Assembly (NCBI RefSeq): GCF_000987775.1
Contig: NZ_LAHO01000010.1
Span: forward strand, 62,001-126,000
Direction: 5' to 3'
DNA from: Arsukibacterium ikkense
Lineage (GTDB): Bacteria; Pseudomonadota; Gammaproteobacteria; Enterobacterales; Alteromonadaceae
Length of the DNA stretch: 64,000 nt
This document shows, piece by piece, positions 1-8,325 of the stretch. Under the pieces are notes generated by a model that saw only the letters and a list, made by a program, of their open reading frames with translations, did no database searches and was not told where the DNA came from. The number at the start of each line of letters is the position of its first letter. The first letter of the stretch is position 1. The position numbers were made by a program, and so were the translations under genes.

Positions 1-2
1 AA

Positions 3-128
3 GCCTCTAATCAAGACGACGGTGTCTTACTCGCTAACAGTTCTGATGTTGCTGGAGTTGCTTTAACGTTTATTAAAGCCATTGCTGCGCAGCGCTACTT
101 AGCTGGCAACCATCCACTACAAACTTAA
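3..128 (+). CDS. C-terminal end of an unidentified protein (partial)
   Basis: A reading frame is open from the window edge to a TAA at 126-128 and encodes about 41 residues with a protein-like composition (DDGVLLANSSDV, then a hydrophobic-amphipathic stretch ending GNHPLQT). The other two plus frames stop quickly. The start lies outside the window, so the family cannot be named. Its stop codon falls about ten bases from the end of the broken signal peptidase fragment on the opposite strand, so a rearrangement junction may lie here. Confidence 0.45.
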   Translation, partial: ASNQDDGVLLANSSDVAGVALTFIKAIAAQRYLAGNHPLQT

Positions 129-135
129 TTTTTGT

Positions 136-262
136 CGCCCGCAGTAGGCACTGTTATCGCGGTGATCACCCTGCACCAGGTAATGCCCCTCAGGCACCTG
201 CACAACACTGGCGCTTTGCTGGATGGACAGGGGCATAGTGACTTCCTGTATAACGTCACTGC
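136..262 (-). pseudogene. Signal peptidase I fragment (lepB-like remnant)
   Basis: On the minus strand this stretch encodes VPEGHYLVQGDHRDNSA, which is the conserved box E of signal peptidase I and closely matches VPEGHYLVLGDNRDNSA of the intact lepB at 1495-2166. DNA similarity to the intact gene runs from about 136 to 205. Just after NSA one base is missing relative to intact lepB, so the DSR residues are lost and the frame shifts. Upstream the frame stops at about 258. Only some 40 codons of a roughly 220-codon gene remain, without the catalytic serine and lysine regions. It is the remnant of a second lepB copy, and the upstream residues differ enough from the intact gene that the source may have been a paralogue. 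Confidence 0.6.
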
Positions 263-266
263 TCGC

Positions 267-479
267 TTAACGACGGGCAGATTTACCAAGCACCAGCATG
301 CCCACACCCGCCACCGCAGCAGCGGCACCAAGGATCATAAACCAGGTAGTAGAGTCGGTGAAGCTGCCGGTAACGGCTTCTTTTAGCTGATCGCCCATAC
401 TTTGCGATGACTGGTACGCAAAGAAAAGCAGTAACAAACCAACTACCAGTAACACTATCGCGACAATTCTATTGTTCAT
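267..479 (-). CDS. DUF3185 family small membrane protein
   Basis: A 70-residue protein with two predicted membrane helices: residues about 5-22 (IVAIVLLVVGLLLLFFAY) and about 46-64 (FMILGAAAAVAGVGMLVLG), joined by a hydrophilic loop with QSMGDQLKEAVTGSFTDST. This layout and the loop wording fit the DUF3185 family, small inner-membrane proteins of unknown function in marine gammaproteobacteria. The length matches the family. It stands alone, with the signal peptidase remnant just downstream on the same strand. No role can be assigned beyond a membrane protein. Confidence 0.8.
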   Translation of the reverse strand: MNNRIVAIVLLVVGLLLLFFAYQSSQSMGDQLKEAVTGSFTDSTTWFMILGAAAAVAGVGMLVLGKSARR

Positions 480-674
480 TATTTCAATCTCTTTCTGATG
501 GGTGGGGGAAACTGTTGACGATACCCGGAATTGACACTCTCATTCTGTGCGCCAGCTAACATAAGCAACGTTTTATTTGATGCTGGCAAATATGACTTAC
601 TGCACTCGGCTGGCAGCAGTGTGCGTTGTCGTACACACAGCCGATGCTGGTAATATCTTTTTTTAATGTAATAG

Positions 675-706
675 AAAACGGCAGAGACTAATGCCTATGC
701 CGTTTT
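675..706 (-). terminator. Hairpin terminator downstream of the PRC-barrel gene
   Basis: The arms AAAACGGCA (675-683) and TGCCGTTTT (698-706) are perfectly complementary and are followed by T-rich sequence in either direction. It lies 26 bases past the stop of the PRC-barrel gene and probably ends that transcript. Confidence 0.6.
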
Positions 707-731
707 TATATAATTTTTTTATAACAGAAAC

Positions 732-1217
732 TTAGTCTCGCTTAGCAAAAGTCGTTGCCGAGGTTAAGTCTTCGCGGGTGGCATTGATCCGCAACTGCTG
801 GTCATCAGCACTGCCAGAACGGGTAACATTGCTCCAGCTAATAGCAACGTCTTTCTCGCCCATGCCCAGGAAACCACCCACACTAACCACTATAGCCACT
901 ACCTGACCATTGCCATCAATAATCAAATCCTGCACCGAGCCGATATCTTCATTATTACTGGTACGAACATCAGCTCCAATCAGGTTGCTGGCTTGAATAC
1001 CATTAGCAGGAACGGTGTCAATGTAGCCTCGCTTTTGCACTTGAGCCTGGCCAGGCATGTTTTTCCGATCCGTCTGCTTTTGCAGCTCTGCCTGACTGGT
1101 CCGTGGGGTACTCTGATCATTTTTGGTGGTTGATTGCTCAGCCAGAACAGAACCTGTCGCCAGGCTGATGGCTGGGGTAATCAGGGTATAAAAAATAATT
1201 GAATTGAGCTTTTTCAT
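732..1217 (-). CDS. Exported PRC-barrel domain protein
   Basis: A 161-residue protein. Residues about 1-24 form a signal peptide (MKKLNSIIFYTLITP, hydrophobic run, ending VLA-E). A glutamine- and threonine-rich linker follows, then a PRC-barrel from about residue 70: IQASNLIGADV, NEDIGSVQDLIIDGNGQV, AIVVSVGGFLGMGEKDVAI. The frame extends upstream to 1280, but the chosen ATG gives a clean signal peptide and has GGAG at a normal distance. Periplasmic PRC-barrel proteins are common stress or envelope-associated proteins without a defined reaction. Any role here is inferred from the domain only. It is a single-gene unit with its own terminator. Confidence 0.85.
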   Translation of the reverse strand: MKKLNSIIFYTLITPAISLATGSVLAEQSTTKNDQSTPRTSQAELQKQTDRKNMPGQAQVQKRGYIDTVPANGIQASNLIGADVRTSNNEDIGSVQDLIIDGNGQVVAIVVSVGGFLGMGEKDVAISWSNVTRSGSADDQQLRINATREDLTSATTFAKRD

Positions 1218-1494
1218 ATGAATCTCCGTCGATTCGACTGTGGCTGTCGGGCAACATGTCCGATATAACCTTTTCATCACAGCTTACTTCCCGGCAATAT
1301 TACGAGGAAGAGTCTGAATCGCCATATGTTCTGCTATTCAGGATGAGCCATTAGATTAGGCCAACAGGCGCCTGTCGTCGGTGCGCTGGCGCACTTACCG
1401 AAAACGGCCGGCTGCGTTGGATGGCGGTGTGATACAGCAACGGCAGCTGCTACAAGGTGGAAGAAGCCAAAGCCGCAAAGCGGCTTTTAACAGA

Positions 1495-2166
1495 CTATAA
1501 TGCGGCTAGAAATCGCTCTGATCTTGGCAGGTAATAATTGTCATAATCAAGGGAAAACAGCACCTTACCGGCACGGCCGACAATTTCATGCCGCGGTACA
1601 AAACCAATCACCCGCGAGTCGGCACTGTTATCGCGGTTATCACCCAACACCAGGTAATGGCCCTCTGGCACCCGCACCGGCGCAAAGCTGGCCAGGCCAC
1701 CGGAGGCCGGTGCCAGCTTTACCGCATGACGAATACCCTCCAGTTGTTCGGTTAGCAGCACAGCATGCTCTGCTGCGGCATCCACCCGTGCTTTCGCCAT
1801 GTCCTCGGCCTCATACGCCAGCTGCTGACCGTTAATACTCAATACATTTTGCTGCATTGCCACCACATCGCCCGGCACGCCGATAACCCGCTTTACCAGC
1901 CTGCTGCCCGCAGCTTCAGAGGCAAAAATCACAATATCACCGCGCTTAGGATCAGCCCGCTTCAGCATCGATACCGTGCTAAACGGCAAGCGCAGGTCGT
2001 ATGCCATTTTATTCACCAGAATGCGGTCACCAATTTCAATGGTCGGCTGCATTGACCCGGTCGGTACATCGTTCCAGTCGGCCACTGCACTTCTGAATAC
2101 AAACATTAAGCAGATAAAAACAATAAGGCCGCGGTTAGCGCGCCACAGCTGTTTTAGTTTATTCAT
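1495..2166 (-). CDS. lepB: Signal peptidase I
   Basis: A 223-residue inner-membrane serine protease that removes signal peptides from exported preproteins. A single N-terminal membrane helix (about residues 13-28) precedes box B PTGSMQPT, whose nucleophile is Ser38. Next come RGDIVIF and VKRVIGVPGD, with the general base Lys92, and the C-terminal GDNRDNSADSR box. It is shorter than the 324-residue E. coli LepB, having one rather than two membrane segments, like the compact enzymes found outside the lepA-lepB operon. It is therefore probably an accessory rather than the main signal peptidase. A small perfect hairpin (1469-1487) lies downstream. A broken copy of the same domain sits at 136-262. 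Confidence 0.93.
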   Translation of the reverse strand: MNKLKQLWRANRGLIVFICLMFVFRSAVADWNDVPTGSMQPTIEIGDRILVNKMAYDLRLPFSTVSMLKRADPKRGDIVIFASEAAGSRLVKRVIGVPGDVVAMQQNVLSINGQQLAYEAEDMAKARVDAAAEHAVLLTEQLEGIRHAVKLAPASGGLASFAPVRVPEGHYLVLGDNRDNSADSRVIGFVPRHEIVGRAGKVLFSLDYDNYYLPRSERFLAAL

Positions 2167-2288
2167 AACGTCCCTTGTCTGTTACTTTTCAGGTTATTCA
2201 CGTTTACCGGCTTTTACGAGCTCAGCCGCTCAGTAAGACCCTTATCCCGCCAGCAGGTTCACAGCTGCGGCTAGAAGATTTTCAGATT

Positions 2289-3191
2289 CTAATGGCGCTG
2301 TTTGCAAACATTTTTTGGAGCGGAGCCAAAGGCATGCTTAAACACCCGGCTAAAGTGACTAGGGTCATTAAAACCTAATTGATAACACACCTGGCTGATA
2401 CGCTCACCCGTCTGCAATAAACCGTAGGCCTTTTGTAAGCGTAGTTGTTGCTGCCACACTGCGGGTGTCACCCCAAACGCCAGTTTAAACTGCTGATAAA
2501 ACTTGCTGCGGCTCATGCAGGCAATTTTGCACAACGTCGTTATGTCAATGGCCTCGCTCAGGTGCTGTTCAATATAAAGTAATACGTTTCCAAGCGGTGT
2601 TAACCTGGTTTGCTGCTGACAACTGGCCAGCATAAGGTCACGGCTTTGTTGCTGCAATAAACGGGTAATCAGTTCATTTAATGACAAGTCGATCAGGTAA
2701 TCCCGGTGCTGCTCGTTTTCACTGAACAATGTGATCATCCGCTGCAACAATTGCTGGGTTTGCGGATTATGCTGGCTATGCACTAACTTTGGTACGTACT
2801 GAAAAAAATCTGCATGGCTGATTTCCTGCTGAAAATTTAGTGCATCAACAACTTTGCGGATTTTATCGGTACTAATCTCTATCGCTAAGCAAGTGGTGGG
2901 TTTATTGAGTGAGGCATCAGGAAAGTCGATCAGTACCTGTTGCCCCGGCGCCAGCACAAAGGATTGATGAGGCATAAAAGCACTGTGGTACTGGCTATCG
3001 GCAACATGCATAATCTTTTTGCCGCTGATCATACCGCAAAAGAGTAACTCAGTAGATTGCAAAGCCACTTTTTGCGCATCCTGATAGGTATCGTAGATAC
3101 TCAGCTCTGCGTTTTCTCCGGCAAAGCTCACTTTGTTTTCAATAAGTACATCGAGGCGTTGCCGTTTTCTTGCGAGTACCGATGTATTCAT
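2289..3191 (-). CDS. AraC-family transcriptional regulator
   Basis: A 300-residue regulator. The N-terminal half resembles the AraC_N type of sensing domain (beta-rich, with FVLAPGQQVLIDFP). The C-terminal ~100 residues contain the two helix-turn-helix units of the AraC DNA-binding domain: ITTLCKIACMSRSKFYQQFK, then ISQVCYQLGFNDPSHFSRVF. The frame opens at 3209, but the ATG at 3191 has AGAGGT five bases upstream and is preferred. The gene is divergent from the aldehyde dehydrogenase at 3354, with about 160 bases between. It therefore probably controls that gene, perhaps in response to an alcohol or aldehyde. A pair of 21-bp-spaced direct repeats lies in the gap. Confidence 0.88.
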   Translation of the reverse strand: MNTSVLARKRQRLDVLIENKVSFAGENAELSIYDTYQDAQKVALQSTELLFCGMISGKKIMHVADSQYHSAFMPHQSFVLAPGQQVLIDFPDASLNKPTTCLAIEISTDKIRKVVDALNFQQEISHADFFQYVPKLVHSQHNPQTQQLLQRMITLFSENEQHRDYLIDLSLNELITRLLQQQSRDLMLASCQQQTRLTPLGNVLLYIEQHLSEAIDITTLCKIACMSRSKFYQQFKLAFGVTPAVWQQQLRLQKAYGLLQTGERISQVCYQLGFNDPSHFSRVFKHAFGSAPKNVCKQRH

Positions 3192-3216
3192 AATACCTCT
3201 CATTACCACACCGTAA

Positions 3217-3245
3217 ATCTGGACAAATAGTCAAATAGTCTGGAC
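3217..3245. promoter_or_regulatory. Direct repeats spaced 21 bp, candidate AraC-type operator
   Basis: TCTGGAC occurs at 3218-3224 and again at 3239-3245, exactly 21 bp apart (two helical turns), with a tandem CAAATAGT between them (3224-3231, 3232-3239). A related TTTGGAC lies just before the dehydrogenase start. AraC-family proteins often bind such direct repeats. The site is in the gap between the regulator and its divergent neighbour. Assignment to this regulator is inference. Confidence 0.5.
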
Positions 3246-3353
3246 TGCAAAGCAAGCCTGCATTCACCGGCTCAGCTAAGGTGGTGTGACGGCGGCTAAA
3301 CAAACAATAACGTACCGCCAGATTTAGTCAACAATTTGGACAGAGGATACATC

Positions 3354-4874
3354 ATGATTTATGCAAATCCAGGTACAGCAGGCGCCCTCATTCACTTTAA
3401 AGCCCAGTATGGCAATTATATTGGGGGGGAATGGCTTGCGCCGGTTAAAGGTAAATACTTCGACAATATTAGCCCGGTTAACGGTAAGGTATTTTGTCAA
3501 ATTCCGCGTTCCGGCAAAGAAGACATCGAGTTAGCTATAGATAAAGCGCATCAGGCAAAAGCAGCCTGGGGCACGACGTCAGTCACGGCACGCAGCAATA
3601 TTTTGCTGAAAATCGCCGATCGCATTGAGCAAAACTTAGAGATGCTGGCGGTGGCAGAATCCTGGGATAACGGCAAGGCAATTCGCGAAACCCTGGCTGC
3701 TGATATTCCGTTGGCGGCCGATCATTTTCGCTATTTTGCCGGCTGCATTCGCGCCCAGGAAGGCAGTATTGGTGAAATAGATGAAAGCACAGTGGCTTAC
3801 CATTTTCACGAGCCGTTAGGGGTGGTTGGCCAGATCATACCGTGGAATTTCCCGATTCTAATGGCAGCCTGGAAACTGGCCCCCGCCCTGGCAGCAGGCA
3901 ATTGCGTGGTATTAAAGCCGGCCGAACAAACACCGGTTTCTATCTTAGTGCTGATGGAACTGATTGGTGATTTACTGCCAGCAGGCGTACTAAACGTGGT
4001 CAATGGCTTTGGCAGAGAAGCCGGTGAAGCGCTCGCCACCAGTACCCGTATTGCCAAAATTGCTTTTACCGGCTCAACGCCGGTAGGATCTCATATTCTT
4101 AAATGTGCTGCGGAAAACATTATTCCCTCTACCGTAGAACTCGGCGGCAAGTCACCGAATATCTTTTTCAACGATGTAATGGACAAAGATGATGCCTTTT
4201 TAAGTAAAGCCATTGAGGGCGCGGTGCTAGCCTACTTTAATCAGGGTGAAGTATGCACCTGTCCGTCACGGCTGTTTATTCAGGAAGATATCTACGAGCA
4301 ATTTATTGAGCGAATTCTGGCGCGTACCTTACAAATAAAACGCGGTAACCCACTGGATAGCGAAACCATGGTGGGCGCCCAGGCCTCGCAAGCCCAGTTT
4401 GAAAAAATCTTAAGCTACATAGAAATTGGTAAAAAAGAAGGCGCAACGGTGCTTACCGGTGGTGGCATTGAGCAGTTAAGCGATGAGCTAAACGGGGGTT
4501 ACTACATTCAACCGACTATCCTGAAAGGGACCAATGATATGCGGGTATTTCAGGAGGAAATTTTTGGCCCGGTTATCTCCATGTCGACCTTTAAGGATGA
4601 AGCCGAAGCGCTGCAACTTGCTAACAGTTCAGAATTTGGTTTAGGCGCCGGTGTCTGGACCCGCAATATGAACCGGGCATATCACTTTGGCCGTAAAATT
4701 GAAGCAGGCCGGGTATGGACCAACTGTTACCACATGTACCCGGCACACGCCGCCTTTGGCGGCTATAAAAAATCCGGCATTGGCCGCGAAACCCACAAGC
4801 TGGCGTTAAATCATTATCAGCAAACAAAGAACTTACTGGTTAGCTACAGTGAAGATCCCTTAGGCTTCTTTTAA
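3354..4874 (+). CDS. NAD-dependent aldehyde dehydrogenase (ExaC/AldB type)
   Basis: A 506-residue cytoplasmic aldehyde dehydrogenase oxidising an aldehyde to the acid with NAD(P). The Rossmann region includes IIPWNFP and FTGSTPVG. The general base is Glu262 in VELGGKSPN and the catalytic thiol is Cys301 in GEVCTCPS, where a second Cys two residues on is typical of acetaldehyde-type enzymes. EEIFGPVIS and a C-terminal [11 protein letters not shown] complete the family pattern. The ATG at 3354 has GAGG eight bases upstream and is preferred over the one 18 bases earlier. The likely substrate is acetaldehyde or another short aldehyde. The divergent AraC regulator supports inducible expression. 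Confidence 0.92.
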   Translation: MIYANPGTAGALIHFKAQYGNYIGGEWLAPVKGKYFDNISPVNGKVFCQIPRSGKEDIELAIDKAHQAKAAWGTTSVTARSNILLKIADRIEQNLEMLAVAESWDNGKAIRETLAADIPLAADHFRYFAGCIRAQEGSIGEIDESTVAYHFHEPLGVVGQIIPWNFPILMAAWKLAPALAAGNCVVLKPAEQTPVSILVLMELIGDLLPAGVLNVVNGFGREAGEALATSTRIAKIAFTGSTPVGSHILKCAAENIIPSTVELGGKSPNIFFNDVMDKDDAFLSKAIEGAVLAYFNQGEVCTCPSRLFIQEDIYEQFIERILARTLQIKRGNPLDSETMVGAQASQAQFEKILSYIEIGKKEGATVLTGGGIEQLSDELNGGYYIQPTILKGTNDMRVFQEEIFGPVISMSTFKDEAEALQLANSSEFGLGAGVWTRNMNRAYHFGRKIEAGRVWTNCYHMYPAHAAFGGYKKSGIGRETHKLALNHYQQTKNLLVSYSEDPLGFF

Positions 4875-4902
4875 GCCGTTAAATCAGCTTTAACGCCGAT
4901 AA

Positions 4903-4930
4903 AGCGCTACGGTTAGCGTAGCGCTCATTT
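4903..4930 (+). terminator. Hairpin downstream of the aldehyde dehydrogenase
   Basis: The arms AGCGCTAC (4903-4910) and GTAGCGCT (4918-4925) are perfect complements with a 7-base loop, followed by the modest T run CATTTTAA. It is a probable but not strong intrinsic terminator. Confidence 0.5.
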
Positions 4931-5061
4931 TAAGTATGCTGACCTTAGGCCTGCTCGCATAATCTCTTTAATTTTTTGCAGTGTCCCGGGCCAGTATTGC
5001 CAGAGCCCTGCTAATACTGAAATTACTTTTTGTTACCTGGCGCATGCTTTACCCTCCGCTA

Positions 5062-5436
5062 TCAGCGCTGCTCTTCCATCAAACCAAGCAGATTGCCATC
5101 AAAATCGCGGATAAAGCCAAGCCACAGATCATGATCCGGCATTTTGGTCACCAGATGCGGCGCCCGCTCGGCCACAGCCCCTTTGGCAATTAACTCCTGA
5201 TAGGTCGCATTAATATCACTCACATTGAAATACAACACCGAGTTGGCGCCAACAGCGCCCGCCCCCTGGGGCGTACTCAGCACCAGGCGGATAGTACCCG
5301 CTTGCAAAAAAGCCAGTTCAGGCGATGGCTGAAACAAAAAGGGCAAACCCAGCACATCGCGGTAAAACCGCAATGCACTATCAACATCGCTGACAGTAAG
5401 TGCAATCTGGCCAATATGGCCGTGTATCTCAGGCAT
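5062..5436 (-). CDS. VOC (glyoxalase/dioxygenase fold) protein
   Basis: A 124-residue protein with the two-module beta-alpha-beta-beta-beta layout of the vicinal oxygen chelate superfamily. Module 1 begins IGQIALTVSDVDSALRFYRD and continues LGLPFL. Module 2 begins SVLYFNVSDINATYQELIAKG and ends FIRDFDGNLLGLMEE, where the terminal Glu is a usual metal ligand. The substrate cannot be read from the sequence; members include glyoxalases, dioxygenases and antibiotic-binding proteins. The start ATG has GGAG seven bases upstream. The gene lies just outside the AT-rich accessory block. Confidence 0.85.
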   Translation of the reverse strand: MPEIHGHIGQIALTVSDVDSALRFYRDVLGLPFLFQPSPELAFLQAGTIRLVLSTPQGAGAVGANSVLYFNVSDINATYQELIAKGAVAERAPHLVTKMPDHDLWLGFIRDFDGNLLGLMEEQR

Positions 5437-5484
5437 AAGCCGGCTCCATTAAAACCAATAAGCCTAAGTGTAGCTTGTTTAACT

Positions 5485-5513
5485 GAAAGTCTGCTATGAG
5501 CGACAAGCGGACG
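5485..5513. repeat. Accessory-block repeat, short copy at the left border
   Basis: Read on the minus strand it is GCGTCCGCTTGTCGCTCATAG followed by CAGACTT, a short relative of the TCCGCTTTTGGCACTTAGC element at 8326 and 9930. It abuts the stop codon of the first accessory gene and marks where base composition changes. Confidence 0.4.
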
Positions 5514-6491
5514 CTACTTACACAGAGATATTGAAGCAGCATCATCAGAAAGAAAGCGTTTTATCAGTTCTAAGTAAGCACCGTCTGCTTTTGTTCTCTC
5601 ATTAGTTTCAAAGAATATATGCATCCCAACTCTACAGCAGATTTCAGACAGCATAGTAGCTTCTAAACGGTAAGTTCCTTGTTTAGTAGGACTCCAATTA
5701 TCCGACCTTTTCATATTATGATGATGAAGGAAACCTCTAATTCTTACTAATTTCTTAATAAATTCTTCATATTTCAATGAGTCGTATTTATTCAAATATA
5801 GAGGCTTTATCTCATGAGGCAATGTATTAGCATATCCTGAAGACAATACTGTTTGCAGTACACAATCTCGCAATATAGTTGATTCAATTAGTTTCTGTTC
5901 TATTTGTGAGTTTTTGGTTTTCCCCTCACTAAATGTTGATTCTAGCATCAGATAAAAATCATAAAACGCCTCTATGTATTCTCTGCTTTTGAGATCTAAA
6001 ATACCTCGTCTGTAAAACGAGAGCCGTACATCATGACTTTTCTCCTTAACAGAAGCTATTATTGGTTTAATTAACAGTTCCGGAGGGATTCTTGGTAAGT
6101 TTGAATGATCATAATCGGCAATGGATACTTTTATATTGTTAATTGTTATAAGCGTCTGTTCATCTTTTGATTCTGCTTCAAATGATATTAGAGGTTCGTC
6201 AATGTCAATTCTTTCGGCTCCCCATAAACTCCAAGATCCCTCTATCCCACTGACAATTTCAATCACTTCATTAAATTTGGGATAACTGAGATTTATTTGA
6301 GGTGTAATCAATTCAGAAGCTGCTTTCTCAATAGTCGGCAACTCGCTAATATCAATAGGGAAAGATAAGAAAATCTTTGTGATAAAACCGTCTGCCACCT
6401 CAAACTCAAAACGATAATCATCTAATTCAAAAGCCATGATCCTTTCAGGTTTAACCGTGCCATCAACCTCAAATGTATACTTGCATCTCAT
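5514..6491 (-). CDS. Uncharacterised protein, possible HEPN-type C-terminal domain
   Basis: A 325-residue soluble protein not recognised as a named family. The first ~150 residues look beta-rich (CKYTFEVDGTV, YRFEFEVADGFI). The second half is helical and contains RGFLHHHN at about residue 265, matching the loose R-x(4-6)-H pattern of HEPN domains, which are often RNases in defence and toxin systems. Plausible relatives are ApeA-like anti-phage HEPN proteins, but the match is by motif and layout only. The ATG at 6491 has AAGGTG upstream and is preferred over a GTG two codons earlier. Codons are AT-rich compared with the flanking core genes. A repeat copy lies on each side. Confidence 0.5.
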   Translation of the reverse strand: MRCKYTFEVDGTVKPERIMAFELDDYRFEFEVADGFITKIFLSFPIDISELPTIEKAASELITPQINLSYPKFNEVIEIVSGIEGSWSLWGAERIDIDEPLISFEAESKDEQTLITINNIKVSIADYDHSNLPRIPPELLIKPIIASVKEKSHDVRLSFYRRGILDLKSREYIEAFYDFYLMLESTFSEGKTKNSQIEQKLIESTILRDCVLQTVLSSGYANTLPHEIKPLYLNKYDSLKYEEFIKKLVRIRGFLHHHNMKRSDNWSPTKQGTYRLEATMLSEICCRVGMHIFFETNERTKADGAYLELIKRFLSDDAASISLCK

Positions 6492-6559
6492 TTTCACACC
6501 TTTTAGCTAATTGTAAGCTGTAGCCTTTCAGCTAACGGATTTATAATTAATTTTCTATG

Positions 6560-6629
6560 TAAGCTGTTGGCACTTAGCAGCAAGCTGAAAGTCACTAACG
6601 GCAACTAAGAGCGAGCAGCTGTCATTACG
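6560..6629. repeat. Accessory-block intergenic repeat, copy 2
   Basis: It contains AAGCTGTTGGCACTTAGCAG, then GGCAACTAAGAGCGAGCAGC and TGTCATTACG. It shares TTGGCAC, the GGCA...GAGCGA core and the CATTA end with the copies at 8326 and 9930, and separates the first and second gene packets. Confidence 0.55.
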
Positions 6630-7431
6630 CTAAAAGAAAAGGTGGTATTTCATTATGGTCGAACGAGAGCGGTGTTTTCTTTTTCAAAGATGCAAATATT
6701 CTGAAACCAACCTTCCCATTTTGGTGTGAGTCATGAATATTGCTGTGAACAGAAAGGTTTAAGTCACGAGAAAAACTGCCCGATATCATGGCCAATGATG
6801 CCGAAAATAAGTCTTGAGAAATATATTCACCTAAAAAAACCACATTAATAGCAGCAACTTCAAGATCTGATTTTTCAGATCGCTCTTTAAGCTCAGTAAG
6901 CTGCAAATACAACATATAAGGCAATTCGTTTTTAACAATTGCGTCTATATAGCTACCGGCAGACATAAAGGTGGTTCCTGCATGAAGCCATTCGTGCATG
7001 TCATCGAAGTCTACGCAGCAATATGATTCACCGCAAAGAAGATGAGCGTAGCATTCAATAATGGAATCCAATGACTCTCTATTAGCGGCTATGATTACGG
7101 ATGAAGTGGTATTTTCGTTAACTTCGTTGATGATTTCCTGCTGTTCATATGTCAGCGACATCTCACATAGAACGACAACTTCAGAAGCTACATTTTTTCC
7201 AAACTTCTCTATAACTGATTTAAATAAGTTTAAAGATCGGATCTCTGCATCAATTACAAAAATGCTAAAAAAATCACTTTGATTTTCGAGTGTAAAGAAA
7301 TCGTTTGGAGTATCTGACAAACGGATGTGCTCAATCCAACCAAACTTCCAATCAATTGAAAAACACTCAACAACTGAGCTACAAGAATTTCCAACAGTGA
7401 ATATTTTCTTTAAACACCTACCATCATTCAT
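6625..7431 (-). CDS. Divergent FtsZ/tubulin-like protein lacking the GTPase signature
   Basis: A 268-residue protein that follows the FtsZ order of elements by eye. An N-terminal strand (KKIFTVGNSCSSVVECF) sits where FtsZ has its first glycine loop. A strand-helix-strand unit (FFSIFVIDAEIRS, then ASEVVVLCEM) matches the region before and after the T4 loop. SSVIIAANRESLDSII resembles the IPNDRLL segment. CVDFDDMHEWLHAGTTFMSAG resembles the NVDFADVKTVM...MG segment. The C-terminal domain ends GKVGFRIFASL, like the VRVTVIATG strand. The GGGTGTG loop is replaced, so GTP hydrolysis is doubtful. The ATG at 7431 is preferred over an upstream GTG. It is 60 bp from the UDG-like gene, same strand, likely one operon. 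Function unknown. Confidence 0.5.
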   Translation of the reverse strand: MNDGRCLKKIFTVGNSCSSVVECFSIDWKFGWIEHIRLSDTPNDFFTLENQSDFFSIFVIDAEIRSLNLFKSVIEKFGKNVASEVVVLCEMSLTYEQQEIINEVNENTTSSVIIAANRESLDSIIECYAHLLCGESYCCVDFDDMHEWLHAGTTFMSAGSYIDAIVKNELPYMLYLQLTELKERSEKSDLEVAAINVVFLGEYISQDLFSASLAMISGSFSRDLNLSVHSNIHDSHQNGKVGFRIFASLKKKTPLSFDHNEIPPFLLA

Positions 7432-7492
7432 TCTTGTGATACCCACTTAACAATTATTTTTTCGCTTTTCAATCGAGAAGTTGCAACCATTA

Positions 7493-8242
7493 TCAAATCC
7501 AATTTATCACTTTATTTGGCTCAAACGAATTGAGTGAGTCAGTTACCCAATTGGCAACTTCTGTAACATAGTCTTCTTTATTCATTCTTTCTGGATGACC
7601 TACCCTCAAAAAGCAAGTCAGTAAACTTCCGTCAGCAGCGTAATATTTCCGCGACCACCATGAAAGTTGCTTTTGCCCAATTGGAATGCTCACATCTACG
7701 TCTGACTCATCCACATATTGTACAGCGGCCTTAGGTTGCATGCCTCTAATGTATTCATCATATGCTCTGCCTGTATAAAACACTACGACCTTTGGACTGA
7801 CGACCTCTAGCTCCTTAAATGTAAACTGGTTCTCTTTAACACACCGGTTTACCTGCGAAGACGTTGATGTATCTTGTGTCGTCGAGTTATTGCACTTGAT
7901 CAAATTGGTAAAACTGGTGTGCAGCAAAGCAATATCTAATGAGCCATAAACCTTCTCCATGATAGCTCTGGTATATGCCCAATACGCCCAATTTTTTTCC
8001 TTAATAAGATTAATTCCAGAAGATTCAACATCAATCAGCTTATCTGATACTAAAACCCCCATGTCATCACCACGTGCAATTTTACCAACAAAAGCGATGC
8101 AATTTCCTCGATTAGCTAGCTTACAGCTAAACCAAGGCCCAACTGCATTTGCAATATCTGGATTTTCAATCCGACACATTTGACATATTGAATTACTTCC
8201 AGCATTTAGGCTTTGCAGGAGCTGAATCATAGATTGTTCCAT
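7493..8242 (-). CDS. Uracil-DNA-glycosylase-superfamily-like protein
   Basis: A 249-residue protein whose motif order resembles the UDG superfamily: GPWFSCKL then CIAFVGKIARGDD near the N-terminus, TNLIKCNN in the position of the TNxxKC motif, a Cys plus a helix KELEVVSPKVVVFYTG like the ExxLxPKVVVxLG segment, and a C-terminal RVGHPERM where UDGs have HPS. A CxxC (CQMC, about residue 20) and later Cys residues could bind metal or an iron-sulfur cluster as in family 4/5 enzymes. The key catalytic residues are not certain. It is followed by the FtsZ-like gene and probably co-transcribed with it. AT-rich codons. Confidence 0.45.
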   Translation of the reverse strand: MEQSMIQLLQSLNAGSNSICQMCRIENPDIANAVGPWFSCKLANRGNCIAFVGKIARGDDMGVLVSDKLIDVESSGINLIKEKNWAYWAYTRAIMEKVYGSLDIALLHTSFTNLIKCNNSTTQDTSTSSQVNRCVKENQFTFKELEVVSPKVVVFYTGRAYDEYIRGMQPKAAVQYVDESDVDVSIPIGQKQLSWWSRKYYAADGSLLTCFLRVGHPERMNKEDYVTEVANWVTDSLNSFEPNKVINWI

Positions 8243-8325
8243 TCTGAAGTATTCCCTGTATGTACAATTTTTTATAGTTTTTTTGTTTTAATATTGGACT
8301 TCCCCTAAAACACTAGACTCATTCA

